Positions 1 through 7,174 of a stretch of DNA of 20,647 nucleotides are shown here, piece after piece (position 1 is the stretch's first letter; the number at the start of each line of letters is the position of its first letter). Source of the DNA: Methanosarcinales archaeon (lineage in GTDB: Archaea > Halobacteriota > Syntropharchaeia > Alkanophagales > Methanospirareceae); NCBI GenBank assembly GCA_025464345.1, contig JAODGP010000018.1, forward strand, positions 1 through 20,647, in the 5' to 3' direction. The position numbers were made by a program, and so were the translations under genes. A model generated the notes under the pieces. It had not been told where the DNA came from, did not search any database, and saw only the letters and a program-made list of their open reading frames with translations.

Positions 1-161
1 TCTATCGTGGTTATCGCGCCAGTGGAGCCCGGTACAAACACGGTAACGATACCATCCTCAACCTCCGACTCCCTCAACTTGCGATTTATCTCATCCGTCA
101 GGTCTATTATCTCCACCTCGCCTCGCGTATCGAAATGCAGCTCCTTCGTCTCTACGGTCAT
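1..161 (-). CDS. YjbQ/UPF0047 family protein, partial (3' end outside window)
   Basis: Only the first 53 codons are in the window; the gene starts at the ATG at 161 and runs off the left edge. The N-terminus begins MTVETKELHF, then has a stretch like EIIDLTDEI and the segment VFVPGSTGAITTI, which matches the conserved core of the YjbQ/UPF0047 family (the archaeal variant has GSTGA where bacteria have HTSA). Members are about 130-140 residues. Bacterial YjbQ has been linked to a secondary thiamine-phosphate synthase activity, but the physiological role in archaea is not settled. The gene lies 10 bp behind the SufT-like gene on the same strand and is probably co-transcribed with it and with tRNA-Asp. 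The family call is fairly firm; the function is open. Confidence 0.75.
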   Translation of the reverse strand, partial: MTVETKELHFDTRGEVEIIDLTDEINRKLRESEVEDGIVTVFVPGSTGAITTI

Positions 162-171
162 AATTACCAGT

Positions 172-468
172 TTATAATTTCCACGCTTCCTGCTCCATCG
201 CCAGGAACGCCTGCAGTTCCTCCGCAGTCATTACCGTCGTCTTCACTTCCACCTCCGCGCCCAGCTCCTCCACCGGCGCACGCACAATCTTAACGAGCAG
301 CTCGGCAATGGGTATACCCGGGAATGGGAACGCCAGTGTAATGGTGACTTTACCATCTTCAACTGCGATGTCCTTCAGTATCCCCAGTTCATGCAGCGTA
401 CGATCAATCGCAGGATGCCTCACCTGCTCCAGCACTTTACGGACCGCTTCCTCCGTCAGCTCGCTCAT
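172..468 (-). CDS. DUF59 / MIP18-family (SufT/PaaD-like) iron-sulfur assembly protein
   Basis: This 98-residue protein spans the whole single-domain DUF59 (MIP18) family. Visible landmarks are HPAIDRTLHELGILKDI near residues 18-34, then the strand pattern VTITLAFPFPGIPIAELL, and an EELGAEVEV segment typical of the fold. Family members (SufT, PaaD, the N-terminal part of some Mrp/ApbC proteins, eukaryotic MIP18) help mature or deliver Fe-S clusters. The usual conserved Cys of some members is not present here, so a direct cluster-binding role is uncertain. The start is the ATG at 468, one base after the 3' end of tRNA-Asp, leaving no room for an SD outside the tRNA itself. The yjbQ-like gene follows 10 bp downstream. 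Confidence 0.8.
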   Translation of the reverse strand: MSELTEEAVRKVLEQVRHPAIDRTLHELGILKDIAVEDGKVTITLAFPFPGIPIAELLVKIVRAPVEELGAEVEVKTTVMTAEELQAFLAMEQEAWKL

Positions 469-469
469 A

Positions 470-542
470 CGCCCAGGTCGGGATTTGAACCCGAGTCCGA
501 GCCTCGACAGGGCTCAATGATAGGCCGCTACACCACCCGGGC
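470..542 (-). tRNA. tRNA-Asp (anticodon GUC)
   Basis: Read on the minus strand, the sequence folds into a complete cloverleaf. The acceptor stem GCCCGGG pairs with CCTGGGC (one G-U), the D arm holds GTGTAGCGGCC, the anticodon stem GAGCC pairs with GGCTC around the loop CTGTCGA giving anticodon GTC, and the T arm is TCGGG-TTCAAAT-CCCGA. The discriminator base is G at 470. There is no encoded CCA and no intron. The mature 3' end lies one base upstream of the ATG of the SufT-like gene, so the two must share a transcript or overlap in their signals. Confidence 0.95.
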
Positions 543-552
543 TATACTTATA

Positions 553-561
553 CTTTAAAAG
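553..561 (+). promoter_or_regulatory. Putative TATA box for EF-2
   Basis: The sequence around CTTTAAAAG sits about 66 bp ahead of the EF-2 start codon. A start site about 26 bp downstream would leave a leader of about 40 bases carrying the GAGGGTG ribosome binding site at 605-611. The interval is AT-rich throughout, so other boxes are possible. It lies between the tRNA-Asp box and the tRNA, so the two divergent promoters are interleaved. Confidence 0.35.
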
Positions 562-566
562 TAAAA

Positions 567-575
567 GATAAAAAG
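567..575 (-). promoter_or_regulatory. Putative TATA box for tRNA-Asp / SufT-like / YjbQ-like unit
   Basis: On the minus strand this reads CTTTTTATC. Its centre is about 29 bp upstream of the mature 5' end of tRNA-Asp at 542, which puts a start site 2-4 bases before the tRNA, as is usual for archaeal tRNA genes. Inferred from spacing and AT content only. Confidence 0.4.
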
Positions 576-622
576 TTAATGATAAAGGTAAAAGAAAAAG
601 TAGAGAGGGTGAAAGAAAGAGA

Positions 623-2809
623 ATGGCAACAAGGGGAAAGAAAGCAGCGGAGAAGGTAAAGTTGCTGATGGACAAGACCGAGCGGATAAGAAATATCGGT
701 ATCATCGCTCATATAGACCATGGTAAGACCACATTGACCGACAATCTACTCGCTGCTGCGGGTATTATCTCAAAGGAACTCGCAGGTGAGCAGTTGTTCA
801 CCGATTTCTATTACCTGGAGCAGGAGCGCGGGATAACCATATTCGCAGCGAATGTCTCCATGGTCTATAACTATAAAGGTAACGATTACCTCATAAACCT
901 CATAGACACGCCCGGTCATGTTGATTTTGGTGGTGATGTCACGAGAGCACTTCGTGCAGTGGATGGCGCCGTCGTGGTCGTTGATGCGGTCGAGGGTGCG
1001 ATGCCACAGACCGAGACGGTACTGAGGCAGGCGATGCGTGAGAACGTGAAGCCGGTCCTCTTCGTCAACAAGGTTGACCGGATGATAAACGAACTGAGAC
1101 TGGATGCACGTGAGATGCAGACGCGGCTCGCTAAGATAATAGACAAGATAAACAAGCTCATACAGGGCATGAATAAGGATAGGTATGAGGAATGGAAGCT
1201 GGACGCAGCAAAAGGCAACGTCGCTTTCGGGTCCGCATTATACAACTGGGCTATTAGCGTGCCCACTATGAGGGACACCGGCATCGGCTTCCGCGAGGTA
1301 TATGAGTACTGTACCGCGGGCAATATGAAGGAGCTGGCGGAGAAGTGCCCTGCGTATGTCGCGGTTCTTGATATGGTGACCGAGCATCTACCCAGCCCGG
1401 TGGAAGCGCAGAAGTATCGGCTGCCGGTAATATGGCATGGTGATGTAAACACGAAGATAGGGCAGAGCATGGTCAGCTGTGACCCTGATGGAGATGTTGC
1501 TTTTATGGTCACCAGCATCTCGGTTGACCCACATGCGGGAGAAGTAGCCACCGGGCGACTGTTCAGTGGTAGCATAGAAAAGGGCAAAGAGCTGTTTGTA
1601 TCCGGTGTGTATAAGAAGAACCGCGTGCAGCAGGTGAGTATATACATGGGACAGGAGCGTGTGGAGGTAGAGCGAGTCCCCGCAGGCAACATAGCGGCAC
1701 TGGTGGGCATAAAAGATGCCGTCGTCGGCTCCACCCTCTCAACCGTTGAGATGGTGCCATTTGAGAGTATAAAGCATTACAGCGAGCCTGTCGTCACAGT
1801 CGCGGTGGAAGCGAAGAGCACGAAGGACCTGCCAAGGTTGATCGAGGTGCTCAGAAAGATAGCGAAGGAGGACCCGATGGTGCGAGTGGAGATAAACGAG
1901 GAGACAGGCGAGCATCTGGTCTCGGGAATGGGCGAACTGCATCTCGAGATAATAACAAATCGTATCAACCATGACGAGAACATACCGATAATCGTATCGC
2001 CACCGATCGTGGTGTATCGAGAGACGGTGCAGGAACATGCCGGTCCGGTCGAGGGTAAATCGCCGAACAGGCATAATAAGTTCTACTTCGAGGTAGAACC
2101 GCTGGATCACGCCATAGTGGAGAAGATAAAGGCAGAAGAGCTGACCGTCGGCAAAGATCGTGTAGCATTGCGTGACAAGCTGATAGAGGCGGGCATGGAT
2201 AAAGAAGAGGCGAAGAACGTCGTTGATATAATTGAGGGTAATGTGCTCATTGATATGACCAAAGGTATCCAGTATCTGAGAGAGACGATGGAACTGATCC
2301 AGGAGGGTTTCAGGGATGTGATGACCAGTGGTCCGCTCGCTCATGAGAAGTGCCGGGGTGTGAAGGTGAAACTGGTGGATGTGAAGTTGCATGAGGATTC
2401 TATCCACAGAGGACCCGCACAGGTGATCCCCGCGGTCAGGAACGCGCTGCTTGGCGCTATGCTACTCGCAAAAGCGACTTTCCTCGAGCCTGTGGTGGAA
2501 GTCTTCATAAGCATACCGCAAAACCTGTTTGGTAATGTCACGCGTGAGTTACAGAGCAGAAGAGGGCAGATACTGGATATGCAGACCGAGGGTGAGATGA
2601 TAAGCGTGCGTGCGGAGGCGCCGGTCGCGGAGATGTTCGGCTTCGCCGGTGACATCAGGTCGGCAACCGAAGGCAGAGCGCTATGGAGTACCGAGTTTGC
2701 CGGGTTCAAACCCATACCCCATGCATTATTCGTGGAGAAGGTGCTGGAAGTCAGGCAGAGGAAAGGACTGAAACACGAGATGCCAGAGCCCGGTGACTTC
2801 TTATCCTGA
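623..2809 (+). CDS. fusA: Translation elongation factor EF-2 (archaeal)
   Basis: A 728-residue GTPase that drives ribosomal translocation in the cytoplasm; the length is standard for archaeal EF-2. GTPase motifs are clear: G1 AHIDHGKTT at 29-37, the G2 threonine in RGITI, G3 DTPGH, and G4 NKVD. The domain IV tip carries HRGPAQVIPA, with His595 (codon at 2405-2407) in the position modified to diphthamide in archaea and eukaryotes. The C-terminal domain V motif FGFAGDIRSATEGRA is intact. The ATG at 623 is preceded by GAGGGTG at 605-611, slightly far but the best site. The gene stands alone, divergent from tRNA-Asp, and converges on the ScpB-like gene with 14 bp between the stop codons. Confidence 0.98.
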   Translation: MATRGKKAAEKVKLLMDKTERIRNIGIIAHIDHGKTTLTDNLLAAAGIISKELAGEQLFTDFYYLEQERGITIFAANVSMVYNYKGNDYLINLIDTPGHVDFGGDVTRALRAVDGAVVVVDAVEGAMPQTETVLRQAMRENVKPVLFVNKVDRMINELRLDAREMQTRLAKIIDKINKLIQGMNKDRYEEWKLDAAKGNVAFGSALYNWAISVPTMRDTGIGFREVYEYCTAGNMKELAEKCPAYVAVLDMVTEHLPSPVEAQKYRLPVIWHGDVNTKIGQSMVSCDPDGDVAFMVTSISVDPHAGEVATGRLFSGSIEKGKELFVSGVYKKNRVQQVSIYMGQERVEVERVPAGNIAALVGIKDAVVGSTLSTVEMVPFESIKHYSEPVVTVAVEAKSTKDLPRLIEVLRKIAKEDPMVRVEINEETGEHLVSGMGELHLEIITNRINHDENIPIIVSPPIVVYRETVQEHAGPVEGKSPNRHNKFYFEVEPLDHAIVEKIKAEELTVGKDRVALRDKLIEAGMDKEEAKNVVDIIEGNVLIDMTKGIQYLRETMELIQEGFRDVMTSGPLAHEKCRGVKVKLVDVKLHEDSIHRGPAQVIPAVRNALLGAMLLAKATFLEPVVEVFISIPQNLFGNVTRELQSRRGQILDMQTEGEMISVRAEAPVAEMFGFAGDIRSATEGRALWSTEFAGFKPIPHALFVEKVLEVRQRKGLKHEMPEPGDFLS

Positions 2810-2823
2810 CCTGAAACGATGTG

Positions 2824-3348
2824 CTAATATGCGAGAATAAGGTCCATCAGCGTTTTGCTATCCACTTCCACATGCGTTCGCCATCCGATGAGCAGGGATT
2901 CCTCGTCCTCTTTCAGATAGCCCTGCCTGATGTAACGGTCAAGTGCGGAAGAAACCCTTCGTCGTGGGAATTTATCAGCCAGGAGATCCTCAACCGATTT
3001 CCTCGGTGCTCTGCCCTGCCTGGATATGATATAAGCCAGTGCTGCGGATAGCATAGCAACATCATCAATCCTGAGCCCTGAGGCTTTATCCGTCATCTGT
3101 TCCTTTAATACAACCACGAATCGGTCATTCTCGGACTTACCTGCCTCGTCTGCACTCAGCCGCCGCACTTCCAGTCCGAGTTTGTTAATGAAGGAGTTCA
3201 GCAGTTCGATTATCTCCAGGTAATCCTCACCCAGTGCCTTCTTCAGCTCCCAGCCCTTCACACCCGGGAGGTTATGCCGCCGGAATAGCAGTAACTGGGC
3301 TGCCTTCTTCACCTTCCGTTCCGCTCTTGCCGCTTCTTCTCCTTCCAT
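2824..3348 (-). CDS. ScpB-like / kite-type tandem winged-helix protein (putative)
   Basis: This 174-residue protein has no strong motif, but its order suggests two winged-helix units: helices around residues 14-60 (AAQLLLFRRH, WELKKALGEDYLEIIELLN), then a second unit at about 95-165 (DVAMLSAALAYIISRQGRAP, VSSALDRYIRQGYL, LLIGWRTHVEVD). The second unit resembles the helix-wing pattern of kite proteins (ScpB, Nse1, Nse3/MAGE), which bind kleisin subunits of SMC complexes. The gene overlaps the end of the ScpA-like gene by 40 bases, the order expected for scpA-scpB. It ends in TAG 14 bp from the EF-2 stop. The assignment rests mainly on the neighbour and the predicted fold; a generic winged-helix DNA-binding protein is the alternative. 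Confidence 0.5.
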   Translation of the reverse strand: MEGEEAARAERKVKKAAQLLLFRRHNLPGVKGWELKKALGEDYLEIIELLNSFINKLGLEVRRLSADEAGKSENDRFVVVLKEQMTDKASGLRIDDVAMLSAALAYIISRQGRAPRKSVEDLLADKFPRRRVSSALDRYIRQGYLKEDEESLLIGWRTHVEVDSKTLMDLILAY

Positions 3349-4100
3349 CTCAACCAGTCCTCATGGCTGAGTGCGATGGGAACAGACCTGTCCACATTCG
3401 CAGCACCTTCGCCGTGCGTTATGAATATCTTCTCCTCCAGTGGTTCTACATCGAGTTCAGCCCTGCCTTCACTCACAAGATGGCTGGTCAGATACGCCCT
3501 TCGCACACTCTCATCAAAATTATCGGTATCGTATATGAAGTCATAATACTCCGTTCTGCCACGCATTTTGAGCTCGTTCTCCACACTCGCCAGCTCTTCC
3601 TTAAATTCGGTCTGCGACAGGATGCGTAGCGAAAACAGGTCACTCAGCTCCATCACACCCGCTTCCGGTATCAGTTCAGCCTCAGAAGCTCGCTTACGCT
3701 CGCTCAATGGTAAGAGCGCATTCCAGTAATCCATGCCCTGCTTTAACCGTTCGGCGGTGAGTCTGTCGAGTGATACGATGGGATGCCATGCTTTGAGGAA
3801 TGCCGATGCGAGCTGAACCGGCTCCATCAGCCTCAGCTTGAGTTCTATCAGTGCGGGGTCGATGTAAAAAGAAGCAGACCGGTCTTTTACCCATCTGCAC
3901 TGGAGTTCTATCACCCTCGTCAGCTCTGATATAGCCTCGCTATCCAGCAGCAGGTCGTCCATACTCTTACAGCGCTTTATATATGCCCTGAGCAGCGATA
4001 AGAACCTCTTCACGTCCAGCTCGAAGGGGTCAATCTCCGCACTCTCTACCGTCTTGCAGAATTGAATCAATCGTAACAGCTCAGCCCGGTCTGTGGTCAT
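3309..4100 (-). CDS. ScpA-like kleisin (putative)
   Basis: A 263-residue, helix-rich, charged protein. Near residues 23-30 it has IDPFELDV, recalling the conserved PWDID/PFELD region of ScpA, followed by helices containing SMDDLLLDSEAISELTRVI and then LQCRWVKDRS. A central acidic segment precedes a short basic C-terminus (KRQERNGR). ScpA is the kleisin that bridges SMC heads and binds ScpB. The start ATG at 4100 overlaps the aconitase stop as ATGA, so translation is probably coupled. No smc gene is visible in the window. The classification is moderate: overall similarity to textbook ScpA is weak, and the C-terminal winged helix is not obvious by eye. Confidence 0.5.
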   Translation of the reverse strand: MTTDRAELLRLIQFCKTVESAEIDPFELDVKRFLSLLRAYIKRCKSMDDLLLDSEAISELTRVIELQCRWVKDRSASFYIDPALIELKLRLMEPVQLASAFLKAWHPIVSLDRLTAERLKQGMDYWNALLPLSERKRASEAELIPEAGVMELSDLFSLRILSQTEFKEELASVENELKMRGRTEYYDFIYDTDNFDESVRRAYLTSHLVSEGRAELDVEPLEEKIFITHGEGAANVDRSVPIALSHEDWLRWKEKKRQERNGR

Positions 4101-6040
4101 CTCCTGTGCCCTCTAATATAAGGAATCAAGCCACCAGCGAGCAAAATCTCACGCTCTCGCATCGTGAGCTGGTGATTAACACCAAATTCATGCCCCTTGC
4201 TCCTGTCATACACGGTTATCGGCTCGTTATCCTCGATGCTTCGCCTCACCGCCATCAGCTCCAGTTCATCACCCATATCTATCGCATCGTAGTCGGAATG
4301 CGAGCTGAATATCAGTGGCAGGACGCCGAAATTGATGAGGTTAGCCATGTGTATGCGCTCGAACGACTTTGCAATCACTGCCTTTACACCTAAGTATGCG
4401 GGACATATAGCGGCATGCTCACGAGAAGAGCCCTGACCGTAACTGTCACCGGCTATGATGATGTTATACTTACCCCTGGCTCTGTTCTCCATCGCTCTAT
4501 CATAGAAACAGCGGTCCAGCGGTTCGAATACGTATCTTGCATAGCGAGCTATGTTCGACCGGTATTTCAGCCTGCTACCCGCGGGTATTATGTGGTCGGT
4601 CGTGATATTATCGCCGAGTTTTATCGTTACAGCACCGTGGATGGACTCAGGCAGCGGCATGAACCCGGATGGTGGTGCACCTATATTTGGACCACGGTAT
4701 ACATCCGCATTCATATCCTTCTTCGATGGCTTGATAATCATGCTATCATCAATATAAAGCGTCTGGGGCAGTGGTTCAACTGCGGGATAGCTCATCTCCT
4801 CGCCACGTGGATCTGTGATTTTACCTGAGATGGCAGCCACAGCGGCGGTTTCCGGGCTCACGAGATACACCTTCGCACTCGCTGTGCCCGAACGCCCCTT
4901 AAAATTGCGATTGCTCGTTCTTAATGATACTGCATCGGTCGCCGGTGCATAACTGTTACCGATACAGAACCCGCAGGTGCATTCTGCGATTCGTGCTCCC
5001 GCATCGATTAGTGCTGATAATCCACCTGCACGGGCGATATTCATGAGCACCTGCCTTGAGCCCGGTGCGATTATCAATTCCACATCGGGATGTACCTTAT
5101 TACCTTCAAGTATTTTCGCAACGGTCATGAGGTCCTTGAACGACGAGTTCGTGCAGCTACCTATGCATACCTGGTTCACTTCCGTACCTTCCAGTTCTGC
5201 CACGGGCTTTATATTGTCCGGGCTATGAGGGCATGCGGCAAGAGGGACAACCTCATTCAGGTCTATCTCCACTTCAGATTCATAATCTGCGGTGTCATCG
5301 CCCGCTTTGAGCTCTAACCAGTCGTGAGCACGCTGCTGCGCTCGTAAAAACTCGAGTGTGCGTTCGTCGCTCGGGAATATGGAGGTGGTGACGCCACATT
5401 CGGCGCCCATGTTCGCTATCGTCGCTCGTTCGGCTACCGAAAGGGTCTTCACACCTTCGCCACGGTACTCAAATACGTAGCCCACATTGCCACGTGTGGT
5501 GAAGAGTTCAAGTACTTTCAGTGCGACATCCTTCGCTGTCACCCATGGCTGGAGCTTGCCCTTGAGGTTAATCGCTCTTATCTTCGGGCACTTGATATAA
5601 AAAGGGCTGCCACCCATTGCCACTGCCACGTCCAGCCCGCCAGCACCGATGGCGAACATGCCTATACCGCCAGCGGTGGGTGTATGACTGTCAGAGCCGA
5701 GTAATGTCTTGCCCGGGCTGGCGAACCGTTCAAGGTGCACCTGATGGCATATGCCATTGCCGGGCTTTGAGAAGAATATGCCGTATTTGCGTGCTATCGA
5801 GCAGAGGTAGCGATGGTCGTCTGCATTCTCGAACCCTGCCTGGATTGTGTTGTGGTCAACGTAACTGACAGATAGTTCGGTCTTCAGCTCTGCTATGCCG
5901 AGCGCTTCTAACTGGAGATACGCCATTGTGCCGGTCGCATCCTGTGTCAATGTCTGGTCAATCCTGATGGCTATCTCCTCCCCCGGCTCGAATTCGCCAT
6001 ATTCTATATGCGACTCTATTATCTTCCTCGTTATGCTCAT
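4097..6040 (-). CDS. acn: Aconitate hydratase (aconitase), single-chain Aquifex-like type
   Basis: This converts citrate to isocitrate with a [4Fe-4S] cluster, supplying 2-oxoglutarate for glutamate synthesis in an archaeal partial TCA pathway. The 647-residue chain has all domains. Near the N-terminus are DQTLTQDATG and SDSHTPTAGGIGM; cluster ligands lie in CIGSCTNSS and CGFC; the C-terminal swivel domain has TDHIIPAG and GQGSSREHAA, with the catalytic Ser/Arg. The reading frame is open upstream to 6118, but I chose the ATG at 6040: MSITRKIIESH is the expected N-terminus, and a TATA box at 6082-6090 would place the transcript start near 6060. No strong SD is seen. Homoaconitase or isopropylmalate isomerase is less likely because those are usually two separate chains in archaea. 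Confidence 0.9.
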   Translation of the reverse strand: MSITRKIIESHIEYGEFEPGEEIAIRIDQTLTQDATGTMAYLQLEALGIAELKTELSVSYVDHNTIQAGFENADDHRYLCSIARKYGIFFSKPGNGICHQVHLERFASPGKTLLGSDSHTPTAGGIGMFAIGAGGLDVAVAMGGSPFYIKCPKIRAINLKGKLQPWVTAKDVALKVLELFTTRGNVGYVFEYRGEGVKTLSVAERATIANMGAECGVTTSIFPSDERTLEFLRAQQRAHDWLELKAGDDTADYESEVEIDLNEVVPLAACPHSPDNIKPVAELEGTEVNQVCIGSCTNSSFKDLMTVAKILEGNKVHPDVELIIAPGSRQVLMNIARAGGLSALIDAGARIAECTCGFCIGNSYAPATDAVSLRTSNRNFKGRSGTASAKVYLVSPETAAVAAISGKITDPRGEEMSYPAVEPLPQTLYIDDSMIIKPSKKDMNADVYRGPNIGAPPSGFMPLPESIHGAVTIKLGDNITTDHIIPAGSRLKYRSNIARYARYVFEPLDRCFYDRAMENRARGKYNIIIAGDSYGQGSSREHAAICPAYLGVKAVIAKSFERIHMANLINFGVLPLIFSSHSDYDAIDMGDELELMAVRRSIEDNEPITVYDRSKGHEFGVNHQLTMREREILLAGGLIPYIRGHRR

Positions 6041-6293
6041 TATACCATTTAATCTTTCTTTTCTTAATTTAAGAAGAAAGTCAAATATAGTGGATATGTA
6101 GAAATGGACTGAGTGCACTCACTTTTGATCTGGAACTTTATGGTGAGGATGGTAAAATTGAGGATGGGTAAAATGAAAATCTTGGATAAGGTATCGGCAA
6201 GGAAAACATTTGTTCATCCTGATACCGATGAGACAGTTTCCGATCGTGAAACGTACCCCCTAATGGGGCGTCCACTCGCCATTTCCCTCATTT
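6041..6293. other. Intergenic region between phosphatase-like gene and aconitase
   Basis: 253 bases with no convincing gene. The aconitase promoter lies in the right part of the leader (6082-6090). A CCCC-TAAT-GGGG hairpin lies near 6256-6268 but has no T-tract on either side, so it is not a clear terminator. A plus-strand frame is open through 6113-6343 but lacks a ribosome binding site and runs antisense into the phosphatase-like gene. Confidence 0.5.
6082..6090 (-). promoter_or_regulatory. TATA box of the aconitase-ScpA-ScpB operon
   Basis: The minus strand reads CTATATTTG. A start about 26 bp downstream (near 6060) gives a 20-base leader to the ATG at 6040. This is the basis for rejecting the upstream in-frame ATG at 6118. 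Confidence 0.5.
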
Positions 6294-7127
6294 TCATCCG
6301 CGAGACGAGTAATCGAGACCGGTGCCGTGTTGCACGCGCTTAGGAGGTGCAGCCACAATCAATGGCACTTTCTCCTTCCTGTTCACGCCTTTTCCTCCCG
6401 TGTTCAGGTGCGCCTGATGGTCACCGCATATAAGTAATAACCCCTCTATTCCCGAGACAGCATCCGCTATCTCGCCTATATTTCTGTCTGTAATTCTTGC
6501 TGCGAGATGCAAATCCCAGCCACGATGTGCAAACCGATCTATGGTGCGTATATGAGAGAATATCAGTTGCAACTGGTGCCTGTTCAGCATAGAGATCGTA
6601 TGCTCGGTTATCAGCCGGTCATATTCCACTATATCCTCACGGTCACTGATACCATATACACCGCTCAGCCGCCCGATGAGCGGTTCAGTGCCCTTCTCCT
6701 CGATTACCACACCCGCCTTCCTGCCCTGTTCCTCCATCTGCTCCAGGATCGATTTACAGGTCGAGCGTCCAGCATCCGCAGATGTGAGAATGCCATGTGA
6801 TTCCGGTCTCAATCCAGTGAGGATAGATGCAATCGCGGGTGTCGTGTGGTTGCTCACGGTCTCGCATTCCAGCATAAAACCATTCTGCTCTGCGAGCCTG
6901 TGCAGCGTGCTAAATTCGTTTCCGAGCTCGTAATAAAGTTCTATATCCAGACTATCCACCACCAGCAGTACCACTGTATGCGGAGCCGGATAGCGTGCAT
7001 ATGCGAACTCAAGTACACGCTTGATCGGGCGTGCGGGCGAATCCAGCGAGATATGGAAATATGCCGCTATTGTGGGTGCTATCTGCAATAATGAGAATGA
7101 ATTTTTAACCTTAATATGTATCAACAC
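6294..7127 (-). CDS. Alkaline phosphatase superfamily protein (phosphodiesterase / nucleotide pyrophosphatase-like)
   Basis: A 277-residue metallo-enzyme of the alkaline phosphatase fold. Metal ligands and nucleophile can be placed: the first Asp in LLVVDSLD (about residue 58), the nucleophilic Thr in SNHTTPAIASILTG, an Asp/His pair in TIDRFAHRG, then ICGDHQAH and HLNTGG near the C-terminus. It lacks a signal peptide and membrane segment, so it is probably cytoplasmic. The N-terminal LQIAPTIAAYF segment is the one this family often carries before the core. The substrate cannot be told (phosphodiester, nucleotide or phosphoglycerate-type). The start is a GTG at 7127 behind a strong GGGGGTGA at 7131-7138; a TTG at 7124 has better spacing and is a real alternative. 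Divergent from the radical SAM gene. Confidence 0.75.
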   Translation of the reverse strand: MLIHIKVKNSFSLLQIAPTIAAYFHISLDSPARPIKRVLEFAYARYPAPHTVVLLVVDSLDIELYYELGNEFSTLHRLAEQNGFMLECETVSNHTTPAIASILTGLRPESHGILTSADAGRSTCKSILEQMEEQGRKAGVVIEEKGTEPLIGRLSGVYGISDREDIVEYDRLITEHTISMLNRHQLQLIFSHIRTIDRFAHRGWDLHLAARITDRNIGEIADAVSGIEGLLLICGDHQAHLNTGGKGVNRKEKVPLIVAAPPKRVQHGTGLDYSSRG

Positions 7128-7138
7128 CGGTCACCCCC

Positions 7139-7145
7139 TTATATA
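7139..7145 (+). promoter_or_regulatory. TATA box of the radical SAM gene
   Basis: TTATATA lies 33 bp ahead of the ATG at 7175 and would start transcription near 7168. It lies downstream of the opposite-strand box at 7161-7168, so the two divergent promoters overlap. Confidence 0.4.
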
Positions 7146-7160
7146 CACATATGCGTAAAA

Positions 7161-7168
7161 GTATATGT
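7161..7168 (-). promoter_or_regulatory. Putative TATA box of the phosphatase-superfamily gene
   Basis: The minus strand reads ACATATAC, 26 bp ahead of about 7138, where the transcript would begin just before the GGGGGTGA ribosome binding site. It falls inside or just ahead of the 5' end of the radical SAM gene. Confidence 0.35.
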
Positions 7169-7174
7169 GAAGAT

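Noticed and set aside
916..1734. Long minus-strand frame (272 codons) inside EF-2
   Set aside because: Antisense to strongly conserved EF-2 sequence; composition rich in Ser/Thr/Pro as expected of a reverse-frame shadow.
6040..6118. Upstream in-frame ATG at 6118 as the aconitase start
   Set aside because: It lies upstream of the likely TATA box and adds 26 residues not expected in the family.
6113..6343. Plus-strand frame of 76 codons ahead of aconitase, partly protein-like (MKILDKVSARKTFVHPDTDE)
   Set aside because: No ribosome binding site, it crosses the aconitase promoter and runs antisense into the phosphatase-like gene; no family recognised. A gene remnant is possible but not supported.
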